Shown: positions 1 to 5,099 of the stretch, piece after piece
How the letters are laid out: each line of letters begins with the position of its first letter
How positions within the stretch are numbered: position 1 is the first letter of the stretch
Source of the DNA: Planctomycetaceae bacterium
GTDB taxonomy: Bacteria; Planctomycetota; Planctomycetia; Planctomycetales; Planctomycetaceae
NCBI GenBank assembly: GCA_015487825.1
Contig: WFOZ01000427.1
Coordinates: forward strand, 1 to 5,328
DNA length: 5,328 nt
Reading direction: 5' to 3'
The notes under the pieces: generated by a model
Database searches by the model: none
Told to the model about the DNA's origin: nothing
What the model saw: only the letters and a program-made list of their open reading frames with translations
Program-made: the position numbers and the translations under genes

Positions 1-2
1 AA

Positions 3-92
3 GAAAACCTCGTCGCCAAACTCGCTGAGCAGAAAAAGCTCTTCACAAAAATGTGGCAACAGGCTCAAAAAACAAGCGACAAGGTTTTTTAG
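3..92 (+). CDS. 3' end of an unrecognised protein (partial, cut by left edge)
   Basis: This frame is open from the window edge to TAG at 90-92 and gives 29 residues. They begin E-N-L-V-A-K-L-A-E-Q and end S-D-K-V-F. The peptide is charged and helical-looking, with Leu/Val/Met/Trp spaced as in an amphipathic helix, which is typical of a C-terminal helix or short coiled coil. The other two + frames read less like protein: one stops at once and the other is Ser/Lys-rich with no hydrophobic pattern. No family can be named from so short a tail. No U-tailed terminator follows it. Whether it is a real gene end is an inference from protein-like composition only. Confidence 0.5.
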   Translation, partial: ENLVAKLAEQKKLFTKMWQQAQKTSDKVF

Positions 93-123
93 TTTCACTT
101 AAATAATTATTGTCGTAGCCTCA

Positions 124-267
124 ATGCCTCTTCATTTTAAAGTTGGCCCAGACGTTAACCGTGCTGCGGCGCACGCCACAGCACGATTGATTGATTCTAA
201 TCGCCAACACCAAAATCAAAGCCACTTAAAAATATGCGCAAAAGGAAAAGAATTTGACCGTTGGTAG
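124..267 (+). CDS. Possible small ORF, 47 codons, no recognised family
   Basis: ATG at 124 to TAG at 265-267 encodes a 47-residue basic, His/Gln-rich peptide that begins M-P-L-H-F-K-V-G-P and ends E-F-D-R-W. Composition is protein-like, with mixed polar residues and no long low-complexity run, but there is no Shine-Dalgarno within 15 bases of the ATG. The ORF also spans a strong hairpin (161-184). The upstream frame is open only back to a TAA at 100-102. It has no signal peptide, membrane segment or metal motif. It could equally be chance open frame in the spacer, so it is listed as a candidate only. Confidence 0.22.
   Translation: MPLHFKVGPDVNRAAAHATARLIDSNRQHQNQSHLKICAKGKEFDRW
161..184 (+). 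other. Inverted repeat / hairpin in the left spacer
   Basis: GTGCTG (161-166) pairs with CAGCAC (179-184). One C/A mismatch inside that, GGC pairs with GCC around a GCAC loop, making a compact 24-base stem-loop. It lies about 70 bases after the left-edge gene and has no T-run, so it is not a classical intrinsic terminator. It could be a transcript 3' end structure, or a dyad for a DNA-binding protein. Confidence 0.4.
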
Positions 268-350
268 TATGAATATTATTGAGCCCTTTGGAACGACTCA
301 CCAGAAACTACCTTATCTGTAGAAAAGGTCGATAGTCGAAAATTAAGGGC

Positions 351-377
351 TTGATTATTATTCTGACGGGATATAGT
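351..377 (+). promoter_or_regulatory. Candidate sigma70-type promoter for the Cys-rich gene
   Basis: TTGATT (351-356, 4/6 to TTGACA) is followed after 15 bases by TATAGT (372-377, 5/6 to TATAAT). The spacer is short of the usual 17, so the -35 assignment is weak, but the -10 is good. Transcription would start near 384 and give a leader of about 45-60 bases containing the hairpin at 395-417. Confidence 0.35.
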
Positions 378-394
378 CATCGCAATGAGACCTC

Positions 395-417
395 ACTGTC
401 GGACTGGAGTCGGCAGT
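395..417 (+). promoter_or_regulatory. Hairpin in the 5' leader of the Cys-rich gene
   Basis: A 23-base segment can fold with ACTG (395-398) against CAGT (414-417). The stem continues with a T-G wobble, C-G, G-C and a G-T wobble around a 7-base loop. It ends 10 bases before the AAAGGAG ribosome-binding site (428-434). Its position between a candidate promoter and the ribosome-binding site is what one expects of a leader structure. A regulatory role is inference only, and it matches no riboswitch I know. Confidence 0.3.
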
Positions 418-424
418 TGGTAAT

Positions 425-802
425 TTGAAAGGAGAACAGAAAATACTCAGAACATTTGCATTGGTGTCAATGGTTGCGTTGACAGCGACCGTCGGGCTGA
501 CAACTTCAAGAGCGGAGGCAGCAGGGCCAACTGTTACCGGGCAGGCGAAATCTTACGTCCTGGACCAGGCCATTCAACACACAACGAATAAACCTGTCTG
601 TGAAAAAAATGAATGCAAAGAATGTAGAGGCAAGTGCTGCGGAAAATGCAGTAATGGCATCTGCAGGCTTTGCAGTGCAAAATCAAAATGTTGTGCACTT
701 AAAACTTGTTGTGCTCCTAAAACCTGCTGCTCGAATTCTGAGTCCTGCAGTTCATCAAATAGTTGTGGTGCTGCCACGCTCATCATCATTGCTGTTGCAT
801 AA
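425..802 (+). CDS. Small secreted Cys-rich protein, probably frameshifted near its end
   Basis: From TTG at 425 the frame gives 125 residues. A signal peptide covers about residues 1-32: a basic start, a hydrophobic core F-A-L-V-S-M-V-A-L, and A-E-A before the likely cut. A short linker follows, then a Cys-rich region (59-114) with 16 Cys. These include C-x4-C-x2-C, C-C-x2-C and three C-C pairs spaced six residues apart (89-90, 95-96, 101-102). Such spacing suggests thiol metal binding or a disulfide-packed fold outside the cytoplasm, but I recognise no family. AAAGGAG at 428-434 lies inside this ORF, so TTG is a doubtful start; it favours ATA at 443 (119 residues, signal peptide intact). The tail A-A-T-L-I-I-I-A-V-A is unlike the rest, and the -1 frame continues the Cys pattern. 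A terminator follows at 909-941. Confidence 0.7.
   Translation: MKGEQKILRTFALVSMVALTATVGLTTSRAEAAGPTVTGQAKSYVLDQAIQHTTNKPVCEKNECKECRGKCCGKCSNGICRLCSAKSKCCALKTCCAPKTCCSNSESCSSSNSCGAATLIIIAVA
428..445 (+). promoter_or_regulatory. Shine-Dalgarno AAAGGAG pointing to an ATA codon
   Basis: AAAGGAG occupies 428-434. Eight bases on, in the Cys-rich frame, is ATA at 443-445, followed by L-R-T-F-A-L-V-S, a natural signal-peptide start. The next standard starts are TTG 461, GTG 464 and ATG 470, at 26 bases or more and too far from the site. TTG 425 lies upstream of the site and has no good one of its own. Either ATA is used, or an ATG was lost by one substitution or read error, or TTG is used without a Shine-Dalgarno. 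Confidence 0.45.
689..730 (+). repeat. Imperfect tandem 18-base repeat in the Cys-rich gene
   Basis: Units 689-706 and 707-724 differ at only a few positions and each encodes C-C-A-[LP]-K-T. A third, partial unit begins with TGC TGC at 725-730. The hexapeptide periodicity C-C-x4 therefore has a DNA-level trace, which suggests the Cys region grew by recent tandem duplication. Confidence 0.7.
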
Positions 803-879
803 CCTGCTGCCAGCCAACGCGGCGAGAACTACGGGCAGAACGTCGAGCGAACCGAAGATGCAATCGTCGTTGCAGGTAA
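763..879 (+). pseudogene. Out-of-frame Cys/His/Arg-rich continuation of the Cys-rich gene
   Basis: In the frame one base back (-1) from the 425 frame, the sequence is open from just after a TAG at 760-762 to TAA at 877-879. From 766 it reads W-C-C-H-A-H-H-H-C-C-C-I-T-C-C-Q-P, then an Arg-rich stretch ending R-R-C-N-R-R-C-R. This keeps the C-C pairing of the upstream protein and adds 9 Cys and 4 His, whereas the annotated frame turns into A-A-T-L-I-I-I-A-V-A and stops. The simplest reading is loss of one base (or gain of two) between about 763 and 790 in a gene originally ending at 879, only 29 bases before the terminator stem. No slippery heptamer is visible, so programmed frameshifting is less likely than mutation or a read error. 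It is an inference from composition. Confidence 0.5.
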
Positions 880-908
880 AGTACTGGCATAACCTTTGTG
901 TAACCATA

Positions 909-941
909 CGAGCGGCTGCCACTGCGGTCGCCCGTTTTTTT
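909..941 (+). terminator. Rho-independent terminator of the Cys-rich gene
   Basis: The stem is 909-918 against 925-934. It has ten positions, mostly G-C, with two G-T wobbles and one A/C mismatch, around a six-base loop CCACTG. Seven T residues (935-941) follow directly. It faces the Cys-rich gene and separates it from the convergent hydrolase gene. Confidence 0.75.
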
Positions 942-1085
942 GTGTTTTGATTCAAATGACCTGGAGCGGGCAAAACGTAAGCTGGGAAAACGATCGTGTA
1001 TCCCAACTTTTGTGGGGTGGTTTCCTCAAAATTACGGAACGATTTCTTCCTGGTACTCTCATTCCCTCTTGGCACACATCCTCGA

Positions 1086-2219
1086 TCATTTTGACAATGG
1101 CGGCTGGCGTGGAGTAATGTCTTCGATATCTTGAGTCTTTTTTCTGTCAAGCGGAATTGTCTTAATCCCAGTCGACAGGGAGTCGAAGTCAATCGAGGCG
1201 ACATCGATTTTTCGAATACGGCGATTGTGCTGAGTATGGTAGTAGATGACCTTATTGGAAATATCGGTCGCAACCGTCCAGATCGTCGAACTTCGCATTC
1301 CCTCATTTTTATGTGCCCCAGATCCTTCTGATGCACCGAGTGGTACATTGAAGTTATCCAGGATACGAAACATTTCGTACAGAGTTTCCGAACCATTCTT
1401 CACAGGGCGAGCAGCTTGGGTGAATGCAACGGCGCGAACAAAACGAGAGGGGGGAGTAAAGTCCCCTGGCAACCCAATCATTCCACTACCGCCGCCGAGT
1501 GGCTTGAAATCCAGTTCTTCAATTTTTTTAGCAGGCAATGCAACAGGAGAGAGATTGAGGTAATTTCGCAGGTTTATCATATGCCAGTCGTAGGTTGGAG
1601 AATTGGTAATCACACCAAGAGGTGCATCATAAAATTTTATTTTCCCCTTAATGAACTCAATAACAACCTGTTTACCTGTCGGTTCGGTAATCATTAGATG
1701 AATTGGGGCAGGAAGTCCGATGGCAGGTTCAACAACTGGAACAACATGGACTTCAGCCAGAGCATCGCGTACTTCAGCAATGGAAGTACAGGTCGTAAGT
1801 AGATATTGAGCAACGTCTAATGGTCCCATAGATTTGCTGGCAATGTTGGAATTGTACTTCTCGTACTCTGCAAAACCGGGGTGATAAAAAAGTCCAAGCG
1901 TAAGGCCTTTTTCATTCATCCCATCAGTCAAGTACGCCTTGCCAAGAACATCGATTCCAACGACGCCATACTTCGCTTTCCAAGTCAGGCCCCGATCCCC
2001 ATTCGGAGTTAGTCCGATGAATTCGTGTCCGCGTGGAATGATTATCACTCGCCCATTTAGATCGAAAGTCCCCCATTCAAGAGTTCGCCCAAAAAGAAGA
2101 CTGCCATTTTCTGCCCTCAACGTAATCCCAGTACAGGCAGTAAGTTGAAACTGTCCCGCTGGAAACAACAAAATTGCCGCGACGAGCAATTTAACAAATA
2201 TAGTTCTGTATTTCTTCAT
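1086..2219 (-). CDS. Exported choloylglycine hydrolase / penicillin V acylase family protein (linear amide C-N hydrolase)
   Basis: This is an Ntn-hydrolase that would cleave amide bonds such as those in conjugated bile salts, penicillin V or N-acyl homoserine lactones; the substrate is not readable from sequence. The 377-residue protein starts at ATG 2219, chosen because TAAGGAA lies 7 bases upstream; a 13-codon N-terminal extension to 2258 is unsupported. Residues 1-28 form a signal peptide ending L-T-A, leaving Cys29 as N-terminal nucleophile (C-T-G-I-T-L). Counting Cys29 as 1, family active-site positions match: Arg17 and Glu20 in G-R-T-L-E-W (Asp in classical bile salt hydrolases), Asn178 (T-N-S-P), Arg231 (P-P-S-R-F). 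D-G-M-N-E-K-G-L at 99-106 is a family signature. Tyr112 sits where penicillin acylases have Tyr and bile salt hydrolases Asn. L-T-A-C also resembles a lipobox. Length is near the family norm plus the signal and a polar tail. It is convergent with the Cys-rich gene; no clear terminator is seen. Confidence 0.92.
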   Translation of the reverse strand: MKKYRTIFVKLLVAAILLFPAGQFQLTACTGITLRAENGSLLFGRTLEWGTFDLNGRVIIIPRGHEFIGLTPNGDRGLTWKAKYGVVGIDVLGKAYLTDGMNEKGLTLGLFYHPGFAEYEKYNSNIASKSMGPLDVAQYLLTTCTSIAEVRDALAEVHVVPVVEPAIGLPAPIHLMITEPTGKQVVIEFIKGKIKFYDAPLGVITNSPTYDWHMINLRNYLNLSPVALPAKKIEELDFKPLGGGSGMIGLPGDFTPPSRFVRAVAFTQAARPVKNGSETLYEMFRILDNFNVPLGASEGSGAHKNEGMRSSTIWTVATDISNKVIYYHTQHNRRIRKIDVASIDFDSLSTGIKTIPLDRKKTQDIEDITPRQPPLSK

Positions 2220-2226
2220 CACTGTT

Positions 2227-2231
2227 TCCTT
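2227..2231 (-). promoter_or_regulatory. Shine-Dalgarno AAGGA of the hydrolase gene
   Basis: AAGGA on the - strand sits 7 bases before ATG 2219. It decides the start in favour of the 377-residue form beginning M-K-K-Y-R. The spacer above it (2220-2422) is A/T-rich with a possible -10 TATTAT at 2282-2287, but I find no convincing -35. Confidence 0.7.
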
Positions 2232-2422
2232 ATGTAGGCTAGCTTCCTGGCAACACAAACAGTCGCGATCAGCATGCCCTAATAATACATGGAAATTGCA
2301 CTTTCAGTACCACTTCTTCGAATTGATGTAGAAAATAATTAAGTCACTTACAAATCATCAAGATACATTACGCATCAAATCAAACATTGTACTGACCACC
2401 ATTGTAAATAACAATCTGTTGC

Positions 2423-3763
2423 CTACACCAGTTCGGGCATCGGGCGGTAGGTGTTATGTTCAACCAAAAAGCGTGGGCGGCCCTGGAAATCGGGGATCGC
2501 CATATGGTCGAGGTCGATTCCGACATTTTTGTAGAGAGTTGCAAAGACCTCCTGAAAATGAACCGGACGGTCTTCTGCGTGTTCGCCAAGCCTGTTTGTC
2601 GAACCGATTACTTTGCCGGTTCGCATTCCTCCCCCGGCAAGTAGCGCACAGGAAACACGAGGCCAATGGTCGCGACCTGCACTGCCGTTGATTTTTGGGG
2701 TGCGTCCGAATTCTCCCCAGACAACAATTGAAGTATCGTCCAGCATACCTCGCTGGTCGAGATCTTCAATCAATGCGCTGAGCGCCTGATCCAGCATCGG
2801 CATATCTTCGCGGCCTCGCTTGAAGTTGCCACCATGCCAGTCCCAGCGGGAAAAGCAGAGCGTTACACATCGCACGCCTGCTTCAACCAGACGGCGGGCA
2901 ATCAGAAAGTTATCAAGCAGTTTCGGACCACCATCTGCAACCAGCTTGGGCGTTCCTTTGCCGTATCGTTCCCGCAACGCAGGATCCTCTTTTTCAACAT
3001 CCAACGCATCCGCCAGTTTGCTCGAAGTTAAAATACCAAACGCCTGTTGAGCAAACGCATCCATCCCTTCCATCATGCCGGAGGCATCTGCCTGTCTGCG
3101 GAAGTTATCTAAAGAGGCGAGCACCTGTTTACGATCGGAAAGCCGATCAGCAGAAATTCCGTTGAGCGTCATATCGCTGCGACCATCGCCATGTGGTTGA
3201 AACGGTGCGTGTGCGACGCCAATAAAACCGGGCTGACCGGGGTCTCCCCATTCCTTGTGACCGGTGCGTGGCGACAAACCGACAAACGCAGGGACGGCTG
3301 GATCGCGCGAACCATAAACTTTCGACAGGACCGCACCAAGTGCAGGCCACCCGCCGGAAGGTTGCTGATTGAATCGGCGACCGGTCAGGCATTGAAAAGC
3401 ATCATGCCTGCCATCGGACCCGACCATTGAACGAATGAAGGCACATTTATCTGCCATTTGTGCGATGCGCGGAAACATCTCGCCAATTTCGATGCCGGGA
3501 ACATTCGTTTGAATCGGCGAAAACTCTCCACGAATTTCCGAAGGGGCATCCATCTTGATATCCCACATATCCTGATGAGGTGGTCCACCAGGCAGGAAGA
3601 TCATGATGACACTTTTTTTGTTCCCTCCGATTCCCGCGTTCTGTTCAGCACGCAGCAACTGAGGCAGCGATAATCCCCCCATCGCCAGGCCACCCAGCTT
3701 CATCACAGATCGACGGGAAATTCCATCACACAGTGAATAACGAGAACCAAGTATATTCAACAT
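2423..3763 (-). CDS. DUF1501 family protein, Tat-exported
   Basis: This is a 446-residue member of the DUF1501 family (alkaline phosphatase/sulfatase-like fold), abundant in planctomycetes and of undetermined reaction. ATG 3763 is chosen because GGAGG lies 6 bases upstream; an upstream in-frame ATG at 3886 would add 41 residues with no ribosome-binding site and would bury the signal. Residues 1-40 hold a Tat leader, with S16-R17-R18-S-V-M-K22 followed by a Gly/Leu core. Conserved motifs are [12 protein letters not shown] (57-68), W-D-W-H-G-G-N-F (307-314), and [11 protein letters not shown] with G-R-D-H-W-P (350-368). Their His/Asp/Glu residues are plausible metal ligands by analogy with the superfamily. 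The domain runs nearly to the C-terminus at full family length. These proteins often sit beside DUF1549/DUF1553 cytochrome-like partners; none lies in this window. A candidate promoter is at 3874-3902. Confidence 0.93.
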   Translation of the reverse strand: MLNILGSRYSLCDGISRRSVMKLGGLAMGGLSLPQLLRAEQNAGIGGNKKSVIMIFLPGGPPHQDMWDIKMDAPSEIRGEFSPIQTNVPGIEIGEMFPRIAQMADKCAFIRSMVGSDGRHDAFQCLTGRRFNQQPSGGWPALGAVLSKVYGSRDPAVPAFVGLSPRTGHKEWGDPGQPGFIGVAHAPFQPHGDGRSDMTLNGISADRLSDRKQVLASLDNFRRQADASGMMEGMDAFAQQAFGILTSSKLADALDVEKEDPALRERYGKGTPKLVADGGPKLLDNFLIARRLVEAGVRCVTLCFSRWDWHGGNFKRGREDMPMLDQALSALIEDLDQRGMLDDTSIVVWGEFGRTPKINGSAGRDHWPRVSCALLAGGGMRTGKVIGSTNRLGEHAEDRPVHFQEVFATLYKNVGIDLDHMAIPDFQGRPRFLVEHNTYRPMPELV

Positions 3764-3769
3764 TTCGTG

Positions 3770-3774
3770 CCTCC
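3770..3774 (-). promoter_or_regulatory. Shine-Dalgarno GGAGG of the DUF1501 gene
   Basis: A perfect GGAGG on the - strand lies six bases before ATG 3763. It fixes the start just upstream of the Tat motif and argues against the longer 487-codon reading. Confidence 0.8.
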
Positions 3775-3873
3775 CCGGCAGGAAACAATACGGAAGGAAA
3801 TTGCAGGTGAGATCCCTTAACGGGCGGTTTTCCGGCCTGTAGCCTCTATTGTTATAGCATCGACCATCACATA

Positions 3874-3902
3874 AAGATACTTGCAAGTGATTGGTTCGTC
3901 AA
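3874..3902 (-). promoter_or_regulatory. Candidate sigma70-type promoter for the DUF1501 gene
   Basis: On the - strand TTGACG (3902-3897, 5/6) is followed after exactly 17 bases by TATCTT (3879-3874, 4/6). The start would be near 3867, giving a leader of about 100 bases. It lies wholly in the 177-base gap after the DUF502 stop, which supports separate transcription. Confidence 0.45.
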
Positions 3903-3940
3903 TCTTTTTTGCCGTTTTGAGGCCTGTTTCAAGGCATTTT

Positions 3941-4987
3941 TTACTCTGCCGGGTCATTATTCAGAGGCGTTTCCTGTTCGATTTGTTTTTCCAGTAGTCG
4001 TTTTTCGAGTTCTTCTGCGGTCACTTTCTGCTGCGGTGGAACCAGGACGCCGCAGGAGACGATGAACTGGAATGCCTGATCGACAGTGATATTCAGATCG
4101 ATCGTTTCGCTTTTTGGGACAGACATCGTGTATCCGGTCATCGGCATTGGCGAGGTCGGTACAAGAATGGAAACACACGGCTCCTTGGCCTCGGTAGCAA
4201 TATCAAGAAGACTTTCACCGGTGACAAATCCGAGTGACCAGATTCCTTTTGAGGGATACTGAAACGCAACCACTTTGCGAACTTCGATCTGGTTTTCGGA
4301 AAACAGAAAATCGGTAACCTGTTTAATCGAACTGTAAACATTTCTGACAACGGGCAAACTACTGATCACAAGAGTTTCAAACTTGCCGATGAACCAGGCA
4401 CCAATTCTGACGGTAACGAATCGCCCAAGCATGTAAATTAAAACGATCAGAATGCAAATCGCAATCGCACTGAGATGGAAATACCCGGGGAAGTGCCGAA
4501 CGACCACAAGTTCCATATACAATCCGGTATGAGTGACCGGCATCCGGCTTTTCGGTATGTGCCGGGAAACTTCTTCGTAATCGATGTAAGGAACCGCTCG
4601 ATTATCCATCACCACAAAAACTTCCGACAGACGTAGCCACTCTTTTCGCTGTTCGGTCGGAACTTCATCGGTGTGCATTTGCCGGGCGAGTCTCCATTGT
4701 TGAAGATACTCTTTTTGCAACTCGGCAGTAACACGATAATTACGGCCACAGAATGGAAGCGAAGGACCTTCGGGCAAATCCACCAGATTGTCCAGTGGAA
4801 TTGAGTTATCAATGAACTGGGCAAAAACAAATTTCACCGTCGAATTGGTCGGCGAGATAATGTACGTGTTCAGCAAGCTACCTAGCCAAAGTAGAATGAC
4901 AAGTGTTAAAATAGTCGGCAAACTGATCGCCAGACCTCGCAGGAATATTTTCGTCGGTGATAAATGGTGAGAACCTGATTTTTTCAT
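3941..4987 (-). CDS. DUF502 family inner-membrane protein with a large extracytoplasmic insertion
   Basis: This 348-residue membrane protein of unknown function belongs to the DUF502 family. There is a basic N-terminus, a transmembrane segment at about 16-40, a polar segment at about 41-167, a second transmembrane segment at about 170-190, then the conserved soluble domain. That domain shows S-L-P-V-V-R-N-V-Y (210-218), W-S-L-G-F-V-T-G (250-257), V-P-T-S-P-M-P-M-T-G-Y (276-286; the family pattern is P-T-T-P-N-P-T-S-G) and F-I-V-S-C-G (308-313). The charged tail 320-340 looks helical. Typical members are nearer 200 residues with a short loop between the two membrane helices; here the loop is about 125 residues, probably periplasmic by the positive-inside rule. 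Start ATG 4987 has no good ribosome-binding site of its own and overlaps the stop of an 8-codon leader ORF, suggesting translational coupling. Confidence 0.88.
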   Translation of the reverse strand: MKKSGSHHLSPTKIFLRGLAISLPTILTLVILLWLGSLLNTYIISPTNSTVKFVFAQFIDNSIPLDNLVDLPEGPSLPFCGRNYRVTAELQKEYLQQWRLARQMHTDEVPTEQRKEWLRLSEVFVVMDNRAVPYIDYEEVSRHIPKSRMPVTHTGLYMELVVVRHFPGYFHLSAIAICILIVLIYMLGRFVTVRIGAWFIGKFETLVISSLPVVRNVYSSIKQVTDFLFSENQIEVRKVVAFQYPSKGIWSLGFVTGESLLDIATEAKEPCVSILVPTSPMPMTGYTMSVPKSETIDLNITVDQAFQFIVSCGVLVPPQQKVTAEELEKRLLEKQIEQETPLNNDPAE

Positions 4988-5010
4988 CCTGAACTTCGTC
5001 TTCTTTCCAT
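4984..5010 (-). CDS. Leader ORF of 8 codons overlapping the DUF502 start (ATGA)
   Basis: ATG at 5010-5008 reads M-E-R-R-R-S-S-G and stops at TGA 4986-4984, which overlaps the DUF502 ATG as ATGA. AGGAG at 5024-5020, nine bases upstream, is the best ribosome-binding site in the region, while the DUF502 ATG itself has only a CAGG touching it. This is the layout of a coupling leader peptide: ribosomes load at the leader and restart on DUF502. It could instead be a one-base frameshift of a longer DUF502 N-terminus (M-E-R-R-R-S-S-G-x-K-K). Both readings are inference. Confidence 0.45.
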   Translation of the reverse strand: MERRRSSG

Positions 5011-5019
5011 AATAATAAT

Positions 5020-5024
5020 CTCCT
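5020..5024 (-). promoter_or_regulatory. Shine-Dalgarno AGGAG serving the leader ORF
   Basis: AGGAG on the - strand lies 9 bases before the leader ATG at 5010 and 32 bases before the DUF502 ATG. It is well placed only for the leader. Confidence 0.6.
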
Positions 5025-5077
5025 GAAATTGCCTCACTCGCCTTCCCTGACTTGCAGTACCCTGAAAGCGACTATTA

Positions 5078-5083
5078 AGTATA
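5078..5083 (-). promoter_or_regulatory. Possible -10 element for the DUF502 unit
   Basis: TATACT on the - strand (5/6 to TATAAT) lies in the 89-base gap between the right-edge gene and the leader ORF. No recognisable -35 is found 16-18 bases upstream, so this is weak. No terminator is visible in the gap, so read-through from the right-edge gene is also possible. Confidence 0.25.
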
Positions 5084-5099
5084 ACAACTTCGTCTTGCA

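Larger units (their letters stand above)
93..424. other. 332-base spacer between left-edge gene and Cys-rich gene
   Basis: This spacer is mostly A/T-rich and non-coding. It contains the doubtful 47-codon ORF (124-267), the hairpin at 161-184, a candidate promoter (351-377) and a leader hairpin (395-417). A 17-codon ORF from 269 has nothing to support it. I see no tRNA, no repeat array and no insertion sequence ends. Confidence 0.6.

Noticed and set aside
761..802. Programmed -1 frameshift site in the Cys-rich gene
   Set aside because: No X-XXY-YYZ slippery heptamer is present between the -1 frame stop at 760-762 and the 0-frame stop at 800-802. An indel is the simpler explanation.
755..1396. 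213-codon - strand ORF between the Cys-rich gene and the hydrolase
   Set aside because: It lies antisense to the Cys-rich gene, crosses its terminator and overlaps the hydrolase 3' end in another frame. The translation has no family features.
2220..2258. 13-codon N-terminal extension of the hydrolase
   Set aside because: It would bury the signal peptide, and the good Shine-Dalgarno lies inside it, 7 bases before ATG 2219.
2401..2415. ATTGT-aaata-ACAAT dyad downstream of the DUF1501 stop
   Set aside because: A five-pair A/T-rich stem with no T-run is too weak to call a terminator or operator.
3764..3886. 41-codon N-terminal extension of the DUF1501 protein
   Set aside because: The GGAGG six bases before ATG 3763 and the Tat motif close to that start make the shorter form far more likely. 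The extension has odd composition.
3922..3942. GCCT/AGGC hairpin followed by ATTTTTT on the + strand
   Set aside because: It has the form of a terminator only for + strand transcription, but no + strand gene precedes it. The stem is four base pairs.
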